A stretch of 64,000 nucleotides of DNA from contig NC_016894.1 in assembly GCF_000247605.1 (NCBI RefSeq), positions 1,787,732-1,851,731 on the forward strand, in the 5' to 3' direction. Shown here in pieces: positions 35,755 through 45,049 of this stretch. The notes below the pieces were generated by a model. The model searched no databases. It was given only the letters and a program-made list of their open reading frames with translations, and had not been told where the DNA came from. The DNA is from Acetobacterium woodii DSM 1030 (GTDB lineage Bacteria > Bacillota > Clostridia > Eubacteriales > Eubacteriaceae). Each line of letters begins with the position of its first letter. Position 1 is the stretch's first letter. The position numbers were made by a program, and so were the translations under genes.

Positions 35755-35899
35755 ATTCTTCCTCCAATAGCAATAAATTTATTTAGGGCAGATTGACTTC
35801 TTTTAATCGGGTATATGAACAACTCCTTTCAGAGATGAAACAGTGTTTATTAGTAAAAAATTTACTGAACTAAACAAAAGATCACCTGAATTTAAAAGC

Positions 35900-35945
35900 T
35901 TAATATTTGTCGCTAAAAAGATCATCAAATAGCTGGATTTTGAAT
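35900..35945 (-). other. Out-of-frame remnant of the conserved receptor tail
   Basis: Just past the stop of the 1020-aa receptor, another frame on the minus strand reads KIQLFDDLFSDKY and then stops (35900-35902). It matches the tails of the receptors at 33016 and 45050. The receptor therefore appears to have lost its tail to a small frameshift, unless the assembly has an indel here. Confidence 0.8.
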
Positions 35946-35946
35946 A

Positions 35947-38900
35947 TTATTTCGGCTTCAAGCTAAAAGCACTGACCATTTGTTTAAGCATTTCAGCTTG
36001 ACCGGAGAGTTCCTGGCTGGCGGCAGCACTTTCTTCGGCGGTTGCAGCATTACTTTGAACGACGGTCGAAACCTGTTCAATACCTTCAGTGATTTGCGCA
36101 ATTTCGGAAGCTTGATCATTAGAAGCTTCAGCAATGCTGCCAATTAAACGGGTGACTTTTTCAATTTCATTTAGAATTTCTTTTAAACTTTCAGCAGTGT
36201 CATCAGCAATTTTTGTACCTGTGTCAACACTCTCAATAGAACCTTCAATCAGGCTGGTCGTTTCCTTGGCCGCATCAGCACTTCGAGCCGCCAAAGAACG
36301 AACTTCTTCAGCAACAACGGCAAATCCTTTACCATGTTGGCCGGCGCGGGCTGCTTCGACCGCGGCATTAAGAGCCAGAATGTTAGTCTGAAAGGCAATA
36401 TCATCAATTACCTTAATTATTTTTGAAATGTTATGAGATGATTCATTGATTTCAGACATCGCTGAAAGCATTGTATTCATCTGGTTATTGCCGATTTCGG
36501 CATTGTTGCGGACTTCCAAAGCCCGTTTATTGGCTTCATTGGCACTAACAGCATTATTTTTAGTTTCGCCGGCGACTTCTTCAATAGAGGCGTTAAGCTG
36601 TTCAATGGCACTGGCCTGTTCGGTGGTTCCTTGTGACAAGGCCTGACCACCATCGGAAATCTGCCGGGCACCGGCCTCGACCTGACTGGCAGATTCAGTG
36701 ATTTCAAACATCGTTTCACTGAGGGAGAAGGTAATATTGTTAAGGGCAATCTTAATTGCCTGGAAATCGCCCCGATAATCACTGTCAATGGTTAGATTTA
36801 AATTACCATTCCCCATTTCTTCCAGGGTGTTGGTTATTTCGCTTATATAACGTTTAAGGAAAGTGATGGTTTGATTCATTGCATCTTTAATCATCGCATA
36901 AGCACCATTGTAATCACCCGCCATATTGATGTCTAAGTTTCCAATTGCTAATTCTTTTAAAGTCTCAGAGGCTTCTTGGATCGGGATGGTAACGGCATCT
37001 AAGGTCGCATTGATACCCGCGATGATTTCCCGGAAATCGCCATAGTGTCGGCTGACATCGGCCCGGGTTTCTAATTGCCCGTCAATACCAGCCTGAGTAA
37101 GCATCCTGGTATCAGCAATTAAATTACTGAAAGAATTTTTAACAACGGTGAGTATCTCTGTTATTTTGCAAAACTGATTACTGACATCGATGGTGTATTC
37201 ATCCGGCGTAGCAACAGTCATATCAAAATTGAGATCGCCGCGCGATAAACGGCTGAGATTATCTTCCAGTCGGGTTACCTCGTTATCGGTATAGGTGCTG
37301 ACCCTAATCATCGGGGTTAAATCAGTAATAATTTCGACGAAACCAATGTTTTGACCCATTTTATTTTTGAGATAAGAGGTATCTTGTTTATTATTTCGAC
37401 CATTCCATTCAAAGAAACTGTTATTTAAACCTTGGTCAACCAGACGTTTAATGCCACAATCATCAGTTTGGCAGATACTTTCATTGGTGTTATAACAATT
37501 CATTCCCCAGGCCGAATCACGATCCATAATTACATGATTAGAAATCATTAAAGTTTCAAAAGGTTTATTCATAAACGTCCATTTCATATCATTGTCAGTG
37601 ACGTGAAGCGGGAGTGGGATCGCATCAATGATGGCTTCATACCAAACCATTTTGTCGACAACAATATCTAAAGTTGAATTAACTCCTTCAACGACTTCCC
37701 GGAAACCGCCATCAAAAGCAGTAACATCACCGCGAATTTCCCATTGACCATTGATAGCGGCATCGGAGAGCATGGTGGCTTCGTTAATTAAACTGCGGAT
37801 TGTTTCAATGGTGCGTTTCAGTGCGGGTGAAATTTCATCTTGAGGATCATTGATTTCGATGTTGGTCGAAACATCACCATTTGAGATTTGGTTCATCGTG
37901 TTGATGACGATATTCTGGAGATCATCCGCCAATTGGTTCATGGAGGTGGTCATTTGGCCAACTTCATCTTTTGATTTAACCGCTTGGCGCAGCGTCAAAT
38001 GGCCCAGACTCATTTCTCGAATCATGTGGTTTAAAGAAAGAATCGGATTCGTAATTTTTTTAGAAAGTAGATAAGTAGAAAAAGCGCCAAATAATAGGAT
38101 GATTAAGGAGGCGATCAAAATGACATTTCGCAAATCATTGATGGGGGCGAGAATATCACTTTTGAATTTAATAACAATGAGGGTCCAATCGGTTCCCGGA
38201 ACAGGCGCAGTATAACCTATTTTTTGATAGCCTTTATAAATGTAGGAAATACTGCTGCTTTGATCTGGATCAATTTTTTGCAGAGCCATAGCAAAGTCTT
38301 TGAGATCACCATTATTCTGAATTTCGTCATATACATTAACGCGATCAAGAATGAGTTGTATGTCAGGATGAGACATAACCCCGCCATTAGCATTAACAAC
38401 CATGCCATATTTTCGAACCCCGTCACCCATGCTATTAGAAATATCCATCATAAAAGTCGGATCACGACGACCGATTAAGAGACCGACTACTTGATTATTG
38501 GTTTTGATTGGCGATACTTCATAAACAACAGGTTCATTGGTGACTTCACTGATAACAACGTCTGAAATTCCCGATATACCGGAAAAACCATTGGTATACC
38601 AAGCTTCATTTTGCGATTTAAACGTTTGCCCTCCAAGGATGAATTTTCCATTACCAGTCATATCCATTACTGCAATATCCTGATATCCCAAACGATCAAC
38701 ATCGACAGAAATTGATGAAACCTGGGTGTTCCAATCCATGGTTGCCGTTCGGGCGCGAAGGGCAATTTCATCCAGTGTTTTGAGATTACCGGAAATAATT
38801 GCTCCGATATAACCGGCCCCTTTGCTGGCATAAGCTTTTTCTTGAATTTGAGATTCATTAGTTAGGGCAGTAGCTCCCAAGTTGATAGCAATTAAACCCA

Positions 38901-39009
38901 AAGTGAGAACAGCGGCAGCCAGAATCAGGGTAGTAAAGATCATCAATTTTGTGGACAAACGGATTTTAACAGAACTTTGATCAAGGTTATTTTGCAGTGT
39001 AGTTTTCAT
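35947..39009 (-). CDS. Methyl-accepting chemotaxis protein with Cache sensor and Cys-triad PAS domain (1020 aa); tail lost
   Basis: TM1 about 22-45, a large double-Cache-type extracellular sensor (about 46-290, with WYTNGFSG and [15 protein letters not shown]), TM2 about 293-315, HAMP, HAMP-like modules, a PAS domain at about 460-580, more HAMP-like modules, and the signalling hairpin (tip from 864). The PAS has three cysteines, C505, C513 and C518 (C-x7-C-x4-C), shared with the receptor at 45050. The protein ends VSAFSLKPK, without the DKY tail that lies downstream out of frame. The signalling domain is otherwise nearly identical to that of the 912-aa receptor. Ligand unknown. Confidence 0.92.
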   Translation of the reverse strand: MKTTLQNNLDQSSVKIRLSTKLMIFTTLILAAAVLTLGLIAINLGATALTNESQIQEKAYASKGAGYIGAIISGNLKTLDEIALRARTATMDWNTQVSSISVDVDRLGYQDIAVMDMTGNGKFILGGQTFKSQNEAWYTNGFSGISGISDVVISEVTNEPVVYEVSPIKTNNQVVGLLIGRRDPTFMMDISNSMGDGVRKYGMVVNANGGVMSHPDIQLILDRVNVYDEIQNNGDLKDFAMALQKIDPDQSSSISYIYKGYQKIGYTAPVPGTDWTLIVIKFKSDILAPINDLRNVILIASLIILLFGAFSTYLLSKKITNPILSLNHMIREMSLGHLTLRQAVKSKDEVGQMTTSMNQLADDLQNIVINTMNQISNGDVSTNIEINDPQDEISPALKRTIETIRSLINEATMLSDAAINGQWEIRGDVTAFDGGFREVVEGVNSTLDIVVDKMVWYEAIIDAIPLPLHVTDNDMKWTFMNKPFETLMISNHVIMDRDSAWGMNCYNTNESICQTDDCGIKRLVDQGLNNSFFEWNGRNNKQDTSYLKNKMGQNIGFVEIITDLTPMIRVSTYTDNEVTRLEDNLSRLSRGDLNFDMTVATPDEYTIDVSNQFCKITEILTVVKNSFSNLIADTRMLTQAGIDGQLETRADVSRHYGDFREIIAGINATLDAVTIPIQEASETLKELAIGNLDINMAGDYNGAYAMIKDAMNQTITFLKRYISEITNTLEEMGNGNLNLTIDSDYRGDFQAIKIALNNITFSLSETMFEITESASQVEAGARQISDGGQALSQGTTEQASAIEQLNASIEEVAGETKNNAVSANEANKRALEVRNNAEIGNNQMNTMLSAMSEINESSHNISKIIKVIDDIAFQTNILALNAAVEAARAGQHGKGFAVVAEEVRSLAARSADAAKETTSLIEGSIESVDTGTKIADDTAESLKEILNEIEKVTRLIGSIAEASNDQASEIAQITEGIEQVSTVVQSNAATAEESAAASQELSGQAEMLKQMVSAFSLKPK

Positions 39010-39458
39010 GGTAGTGCTCCTTATTTATTATTTTGAACAAAATAGTAACAAAAATTTATTTGTTATACTTTGTTGAGATGACGGCATAAATTAGGGTAAG
39101 CAACGCTAGCAAGAATAAAATTACAACAATTACGTGATATTATTACCCCGACGAATTTATTTTAAACAGTGAAAAGGATGCAATATTAACGAATAAAATA
39201 ATAATTATTTGAAATAAAACTGATAAAAGCATCGTGACAATAATTAAGATGTGCTAATTGAAATTTTCAAGTAAGAATTTATTGATAATACGGATAAAGA
39301 AATAATTAAAAATCTCCGGGCTCGAACTAATGAGACAAATAAACATGATTAAAAAGTGATATGATTACAACAGCAGAAAAATAGGTTTGTGAACATTAAA
39401 TGTGGGTATAATTTGTAACAGACCTTTTTATTTTGCTTAGCTGCAATCATTTATTCTT
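39010..39458. other. Intergenic region, nothing recognised
   Basis: AT-rich stretch that must hold the minus-strand receptor promoter. No gene or RNA structure found. It ends at repeat copy C. Confidence 0.5.
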
Positions 39459-39629
39459 TAGGTAATTGCGAAAATGCCGTGAGCTTTTGGCTCAGTTTCG
39501 CACGAAACAATTTCTACATGGGATGGCGGACAGTTCGATGAACGGTTTGCCGACACGTTACAAAATTGTTTGTGAAAACGGCACCCAAAGCAACCGTTGT
39601 TCGATGTTTTTTAATTTCGCAATTACCTA
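39459..39629. repeat. 171-bp inverted-repeat element, copy C, with flanking 9-bp direct repeat
   Basis: Termini TAGGTAATTGCGAAA and TTTCGCAATTACCTA are perfect inverted repeats. The flanks carry TTTATTCTT at 39450-39458 and again at 39631-39639 (9 exact bases, plus one mismatched base next to the right end), consistent with target duplication. The arms are in the opposite orientation to copy B while the core is in the same orientation. It lies 28 bp before the solute-binding lipoprotein gene. Confidence 0.9.
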
Positions 39630-39657
39630 GTTTATTCTTTAACTGGAGGTGCATAGT

Positions 39658-40779
39658 ATGGATGTGAAAAAGATCATTTTTTTTGCTATTTTAGTTGTCT
39701 CAGCCATTATTGTTATAACTGCCTGTTTTCCTAAAAAAACGGTCACTATTGGATTTTCGGCCGGTCTTACCGGCAGTACCTCTGACATGGGGGTTAACGG
39801 ACGAAACGGTTTGATGATGGCTGTCAACGAAGTAAATGCGGCAGGTGGTGTTAATAACCGACAAGTGGAGGTAATAATAAAAGATGATCAGAATAATCCG
39901 GAAACGGCACTGGCGGTGGATCAAGAGCTTTATGAAGAGGGGGTATCCTTTATTATTGGCCATATGACCAGTAATATGGCTGAATTAAGTTTACCTTTTG
40001 TTAATGACAACGATCTTTTAATGATTAGTCCAACCATGAGTTCATATGAGTTGGTCAATCAGGATGATCATTTTATCTCGGTGGTATCTTCCAATGATGT
40101 TGAAGCGGCGTTTATAGCAAAAATTATTCTTGAAAAGGGCGGGAAAAATGTTGCGGTTATTTATGAATCACAAAATGGGTCATATACGAATACGATCAAA
40201 TCGTTTATTGGTTCAGATCTCGCTGAAAAGGGCGGACAAATTATTTATCAAGAGGCGTTTCAGGGCGGTAATAATCCACCGTATCTGGAAATAGCAAATC
40301 GGGTTTCGAGTATGCAGCCAGACAGCATTGTCATTCTTGCTTCAAGTTTTGATGCGGCGATGTTTTGTCAGCAGTTTTATAAATCGGGCAGTCAGGTGCC
40401 ACTTTATCTGTCACTTTGGGCGATGAACAATGATCTGATTTTACAGGGAGGAGATGCGGTCGAAGGGGTTCAAATACCCAGTTTAATTGATACACAGTCA
40501 CAAAAACCGGAGTACGTAAATTTTAAGGAATCTTATCTTAAACAGTATGGTTCAGCTCCAACCTTTGCGGCGATCTATGCTTATGAAGCTGCCAAAATTC
40601 TATTTGAAACCATGGAAACGAAAAACAGTTTTGATCCTGAAATTATTAAGGAAGCGATTATTAAAAAAAGCACCTATCGGGGTTTACAGGATGAAATCAC
40701 GATTGATGAAAATGGTGATGCCAAAAGAAGTTTATATCATTATTTAATTAAGGATGGCCAATTTGAGAAGGTGGATTAG
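39658..40779 (+). CDS. Amino-acid/amide-type solute-binding lipoprotein (373 aa)
   Basis: Signal peptide with lipobox VITAC (lipid Cys about residue 23), then a Peripla_BP_6 (branched-chain amino acid/amide) fold: IGFSAGLTGSTSDMGVNGRN, AVNEVNAAGGVNN, FIIGHMTSNM, and a C-terminal FAAIYAYEAAKIL. No permease or ATPase gene follows; instead a membrane EAL receptor starts 3 nt after its stop. The binding protein therefore probably presents its ligand to that receptor instead of (or besides) a transporter. The GTG at 39649 lies in the ribosome site, so I take ATG 39658 (GGAGG, 8-base spacing). Confidence 0.88.
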   Translation: MDVKKIIFFAILVVSAIIVITACFPKKTVTIGFSAGLTGSTSDMGVNGRNGLMMAVNEVNAAGGVNNRQVEVIIKDDQNNPETALAVDQELYEEGVSFIIGHMTSNMAELSLPFVNDNDLLMISPTMSSYELVNQDDHFISVVSSNDVEAAFIAKIILEKGGKNVAVIYESQNGSYTNTIKSFIGSDLAEKGGQIIYQEAFQGGNNPPYLEIANRVSSMQPDSIVILASSFDAAMFCQQFYKSGSQVPLYLSLWAMNNDLILQGGDAVEGVQIPSLIDTQSQKPEYVNFKESYLKQYGSAPTFAAIYAYEAAKILFETMETKNSFDPEIIKEAIIKKSTYRGLQDEITIDENGDAKRSLYHYLIKDGQFEKVD

Positions 40780-40782
40780 ACA

Positions 40783-43143
40783 ATGAAGAAGACAAGAACT
40801 TTGAAAAACTTTATTCTGATAAATAGCATGCTTTCGATTGTCATTCCCTTGATTCTTGTGGCATTGTTTGTTATTCCATTGTTATTTAATTATCTGATGA
40901 AAGATATTAATCAAAAAAACACAATGCTTGCAACCACCATCGCACAGCGGATGACTGATTTTATTGATGAGTCGTTTTTGGTATTAGTTCAATTAAATAA
41001 CTTGCTTGACAACAATACACTTAAAGATGATGCTGACCTAAAGGCATATTTGAACACCATACTGCAAAGCAGCAACGCTATTGAAGGGTTTGAAATTTTA
41101 GATGCGAATGGAATTGTAAAGATAATTGCACCTGAAAATGTAAATATTCTTGGTGCCAATCGATCCAGTCAAGGCTTTTTTAGCATTACCAAAGATACTC
41201 AGAAACCCTATGTGTCATCAATGTTTATTTCTCAACTGACGGGGCAACCTACTATTACTATTGCAATCCCAAATAGTGCGGGCGTGTTGGTAGCTTATCT
41301 TAATTTGGAAGAAATTAGTTTGCTTTCACTTAATTTAAGTAAGGCTTTTGGAGATCAGGTAACAGTAGCAATTACTGATAATAACGGGGTTTTTATTTCC
41401 AATAAAGATACAAAAAAAATATATCAGCGAGAAATTGAGGAAAATTTTGAAATCACTTACCAAGATAAAAAAATGAATGAGCACGTTAACATTGCTGATT
41501 ATAATGGAAAAAAGATGATTGTTAGCCATGCTGACGTCAATCAGGCCGATTGGCATATCTTTGTTTATCAAGCATATGATTCGATTTTTAGTGCGTTTAA
41601 ATCTGTTTTATGGATTATTTTGTTGTTTATTTTTTTACTGGTGATATTTTCGCGATTTATGGTTCAATTAGTTTTTAAAGACATCCATTATTCGATCAGT
41701 GAACTTAACCAACAAACCAGAGAAATTACCGAAGGTGATTATCATCCGATCCTTGCGGTTAATCGCTTTGAAGAGTATAATATCTTGACCGAAAATTTTA
41801 ATAAAATGATTGAATCAATCCGCGGGCGAGATGCCGTTTTAAAAAATCTTGCATATTATGATCCTCAAACAAAGTTACCTAACGCGGCTTATTTTTCCGA
41901 ATATTTAAACCAGTTTATCTTGGAAAGTTCCAAAAAAACGAGTGTTATTTGTTTTGATATTCATAATTTCAAACGGATTATTGATACATACGGTCCTTCT
42001 TTTGGAAACGAGATTTTAAAGATCATGGGGGCAAGAATTTTGGCCATGAAGTTAACGAATGGTTTTGTTGCTCGCGTTGATGGCTCAAATTTTATCCGCG
42101 TCCTGACAGATATTGAAGACCGTAACGAAATCATTACGGAGATTAATGAATTGCGGTTAGCTTTTAACCAGGCGATGGTAATCAATGAAAATAAAATATA
42201 TTTGCGATTTTATGTGGGGATCGCAATTTACCCGGATGATACATACGAGGTGGAAAAGCTGTTGCAGTTTGCCCATACCGCCGCAGATATGGCTAAACAA
42301 GGCGGGGGATCGGTGCATGCTTTTTTTGAAAATTCTATGAGGCAAACCATGCTGCGAAATATGACGCTGGAAAACTCACTTGGGTCAGCATTGAAAAATC
42401 ATGAATTTTATCTGCATTATCAGCCTCAAATTGAAGTGGAAACTCTGAAAATAAGAGGTTTTGAAGCACTGATTCGTTGGGAGCATCCCCAATTAGGTAA
42501 GATATCACCGCTGGACTTTATTCATATTGCCGAATCAACGGGCCTGATCATTCCAATTGGCGCTTGGGTATTGGAATCGGCTTGCCGTCAAATGGTTCAG
42601 ATCAATAAAAAAATGGGGACAATGATTATGATATCTGTAAATGTCTCACCAGTTCAGTTGAGTCATGAAAGATTTCCCGAAATGGTTGAAGAAACGCTAA
42701 AGCAAAGTGGATTAGCACCGAATTTATTGGAGCTTGAAATCACCGAAAGTCTTTTTATTCATTCCTTTGAAGATGCGATTAATATATTAGAGCGACTTAA
42801 AAAAATTGGGATCAGAATATCATTAGATGATTTCGGCACTGGTTATTCATCATTGGCTTATTTAAAAAATCTACCGATCGATACCCTAAAAATCGATCAG
42901 GCTTTTACTCGGGATCTTTTGTTAAAAAAGTCAAATGAATATTTGATGGAGTCGATTATTGTGATGGCCCACCTTCTTAATATGGATGTAATTGTTGAAG
43001 GAGTTGAAGAAACGGAGCAATTTAATTGTTTATTAACCTACGCGTGTGATTACGTTCAAGGATATTATTTTAGCCGACCAATAGATGAAGATCAGTTAGA
43101 AGAATACCTATTGGCTAAGAGTGATGAGGGGGATAAAAGATGA
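40783..43143 (+). CDS. Membrane c-di-GMP phosphodiesterase receptor: Cache, HAMP, degenerate GGDEF, EAL (786 aa)
   Basis: TM1 about 12-37, an extracellular Cache-type sensor to ~270, TM2 about 275-297, HAMP, then a GGDEF domain (about 365-520) whose active-site loop reads VDGSNF instead of GGDEF, so synthesis of c-di-GMP is not expected. The EAL domain (about 535-780) keeps EALIRWEHP, NVSPVQL, ELEITES and LDDFGTGYSS, so hydrolysis of c-di-GMP is likely. Three bases separate it from the binding-protein gene and its last four bases overlap pdxA, which indicates a translationally coupled operon. Confidence 0.9.
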   Translation: MKKTRTLKNFILINSMLSIVIPLILVALFVIPLLFNYLMKDINQKNTMLATTIAQRMTDFIDESFLVLVQLNNLLDNNTLKDDADLKAYLNTILQSSNAIEGFEILDANGIVKIIAPENVNILGANRSSQGFFSITKDTQKPYVSSMFISQLTGQPTITIAIPNSAGVLVAYLNLEEISLLSLNLSKAFGDQVTVAITDNNGVFISNKDTKKIYQREIEENFEITYQDKKMNEHVNIADYNGKKMIVSHADVNQADWHIFVYQAYDSIFSAFKSVLWIILLFIFLLVIFSRFMVQLVFKDIHYSISELNQQTREITEGDYHPILAVNRFEEYNILTENFNKMIESIRGRDAVLKNLAYYDPQTKLPNAAYFSEYLNQFILESSKKTSVICFDIHNFKRIIDTYGPSFGNEILKIMGARILAMKLTNGFVARVDGSNFIRVLTDIEDRNEIITEINELRLAFNQAMVINENKIYLRFYVGIAIYPDDTYEVEKLLQFAHTAADMAKQGGGSVHAFFENSMRQTMLRNMTLENSLGSALKNHEFYLHYQPQIEVETLKIRGFEALIRWEHPQLGKISPLDFIHIAESTGLIIPIGAWVLESACRQMVQINKKMGTMIMISVNVSPVQLSHERFPEMVEETLKQSGLAPNLLELEITESLFIHSFEDAINILERLKKIGIRISLDDFGTGYSSLAYLKNLPIDTLKIDQAFTRDLLLKKSNEYLMESIIVMAHLLNMDVIVEGVEETEQFNCLLTYACDYVQGYYFSRPIDEDQLEEYLLAKSDEGDKR

Positions 43144-44141
43144 TCAAACCAATAATTGCAATACCAATGGGGGATGCCGCTGGCATCGGCCCTGAAATAA
43201 CGGTTAAAGCGGTGGCTGATAATGAAACCCAGGCAAGGGCGCGACTGATTGTTGTGGGGGATCGCAAAGTATTGCAACAAGCGATTGCGTTTTCAAAAGT
43301 GGATTTGCAGATCAATTGTGTGCAAGATCCTCGGGAAGGTCTTTTCGAATCGGGAATTCTTAATCTGATTGATTTGGATAATATTGATTTGAAGAATCTG
43401 AAGATGGGAGCAATTCAAGCAATGACTGGAAAAGCTGCTTATGAAAGCATTGTGGTGGCGACTCATCTTTGTCTGGAAAAAAAAGCTGCGCTACTGACAA
43501 CGACGGCTATCAATAAAGAGTCACTAAAAGCCGCCGAAGTTCCATATATTGGGCATACTGAAATTTTGGGGGCATTGACTAAGACAAAAAATCCTTTGAC
43601 GATGTTTCAAGTTGAAAATCTTCGGGTTTTCTTTCTAAGTCGTCATGTTTCACTTCGTGAAGCGTGTGATCTGGTAACAAAAGATAATGTCGGCACTTTG
43701 ATTGATCAAAGTACCGCCGCATTAAAAATGCTGGGCATTGAAAACCCTTATTTAGCCGTTGCCGGTCTTAATCCGCATAGTGGCGAACATGGCCTTTTCG
43801 GTCAAGAAGAACTTAATGGGGTGATTCCAGCGGTTAAAGAAGCTCAGGCCAGAGGCCTTAATATTGACGGACCAATTGGTGCCGACAGTGTTTTTTATTT
43901 GGCACTAAAGGGTGCTTATGATGCGGTCTTGTCACTTTACCACGATCAGGGGCACATTGCGACAAAAATGGTAAATTTTGAAAAAACGATTTCGCTTACG
44001 CTTGGAATGCCAATTTTGCGGACTTCAGTTGATCATGGAACCGCTTTAGATATTGCCGGTAAAGGGATTGCCAGTGCGGTTAGTCTTATCGAAGCGATCC
44101 GTCTGGGAACAGAATATGCCCCTTTTTTTAATAAGCTATAG
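43140..44141 (+). CDS. pdxA: PdxA-family 4-hydroxythreonine-4-phosphate dehydrogenase-like protein (333 aa)
   Basis: The decarboxylating dehydrogenase fold is clear: MGDAAGIGPEI at the N-terminus, the metal-site histidines in YIGHTEIL, GLNPHSGEHGLFG and YHDQGH, and RTSVDHGTALDIAGKG at the end. True PdxA acts in vitamin B6 synthesis; PdxA2-type relatives act on other phosphorylated hydroxy acids such as D-threonate or D-erythronate phosphates. No other B6 or sugar-acid gene is near. The start overlaps the EAL gene by ATGA, so it is translated from the same message. That linkage suggests the receptor's ligand relates to the substrate (inference). Confidence 0.85.
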   Translation: MIKPIIAIPMGDAAGIGPEITVKAVADNETQARARLIVVGDRKVLQQAIAFSKVDLQINCVQDPREGLFESGILNLIDLDNIDLKNLKMGAIQAMTGKAAYESIVVATHLCLEKKAALLTTTAINKESLKAAEVPYIGHTEILGALTKTKNPLTMFQVENLRVFFLSRHVSLREACDLVTKDNVGTLIDQSTAALKMLGIENPYLAVAGLNPHSGEHGLFGQEELNGVIPAVKEAQARGLNIDGPIGADSVFYLALKGAYDAVLSLYHDQGHIATKMVNFEKTISLTLGMPILRTSVDHGTALDIAGKGIASAVSLIEAIRLGTEYAPFFNKL

Positions 44142-44328
44142 TTAATGATAAAAACGCATTAAGTTAGTGAAGATGACCATTACGATGGTAAATAGTATTT
44201 GACCGAAGAATAGTTTAAGAGTATAATTATATTCTTGAATTAACGGCGGATAAGACAAACAGTTGATTTATTATTAGGTATGATATGTTTTAAACTACAA
44301 ATTTGACAGATCCAGGAGATCAATATCG

Positions 44329-44664
44329 ATGTTTACCAGTGATGAAAAAAAACGTTTATTAAAAACCATTGCCGATTTGCTCAAAGAATATCGAGGGGCA
44401 GGACCAAAAAGCCATTATATAAAATATTGTGAACAGGAAATACATATTGTTGTGAGCGGAACCTTGTCTCCGGTAGAAAAATATTTAGTCCAGACTTTTG
44501 GCCAGGAGTATATCGACGCTGTTTATAAATTCTATTATTTAACCGTCGAACAAGCAATCCAAAAGATGGATCAGGTTTTTGATGGAAAACATCAAATGAA
44601 ACTATTAGAATGGGAACCCGATTTTTTAAATGATCGTGTTGTTTATCGAATTAAACACAAATAG
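44329..44664 (+). CDS. DUF2294/MpsC-like protein (111 aa)
   Basis: The short protein has the family-type core: LKEYRGAGPKSHYIKYCEQE, IVVSGTLSPVEKYLVQTFGQ, and a C-terminal beta strand segment RVVYRIKHK. Members have been linked to membrane-potential generation (MpsC) in staphylococci, but are often stand-alone in Clostridia; no mpsAB-like gene is visible. AGGAG lies about eight bases before the ATG. Monocistronic as far as can be seen. Confidence 0.6.
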   Translation: MFTSDEKKRLLKTIADLLKEYRGAGPKSHYIKYCEQEIHIVVSGTLSPVEKYLVQTFGQEYIDAVYKFYYLTVEQAIQKMDQVFDGKHQMKLLEWEPDFLNDRVVYRIKHK

Positions 44665-44862
44665 ATAGGACTGTTTTTATAAAGAAATCACAGTTTATTA
44701 AAATTATATTAAAATTAATAACACGTTAGAAAGGTTGAAAAGTTTTTACTGGTTAGCCGATAGAACGGAAATATTGCCTTAAATCAGGCTTTATTGCTGT
44801 TCTTTTTTTTGGTTGTGGGAATGCCTAAATAATAATTATTAAGTCGAAATAAAGGAGGGAAG

Positions 44863-44928
44863 ATGACTTTTAAGAGGATCAAGTTGGCGATGAAATTCAG
44901 GGATATTATTGAAACGAACCGAAAATAA
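44863..44928 (+). other. Possible 21-codon leader ORF before a receptor gene
   Basis: An excellent ribosome site (AAAGGAGG) precedes an ATG and 21 codons beginning MTFKRIKLAMKFRDI, then TAA. The start resembles receptor N-termini (compare MKWMYDMKIGMKLL at 45050), so it may be a leader peptide or the stump of a former receptor gene. The remaining 44665-45049 sequence shows nothing else. Confidence 0.3.
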
Positions 44929-45049
44929 CCGTAGATACAGAGAAAACGGTAAGTGGATATTCAATGATCGAGAAGCGTTTGTCGTTTATGACAGCTGTTA
45001 ATAAAAAAGAACTGTATTGAAAGTGATACTTTCAGGAAAAGGAGAAAAA

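Noticed and set aside
33016-39009. Repeated segments in adjacent receptor genes as a recombination array
   Set aside because: The similarity is that of paralogous signalling and HAMP-like modules in coding sequence, explained by gene duplication.
39649-39657. GTG start for the solute-binding lipoprotein
   Set aside because: The GTG overlaps the GGAGG that serves the ATG at 39658.
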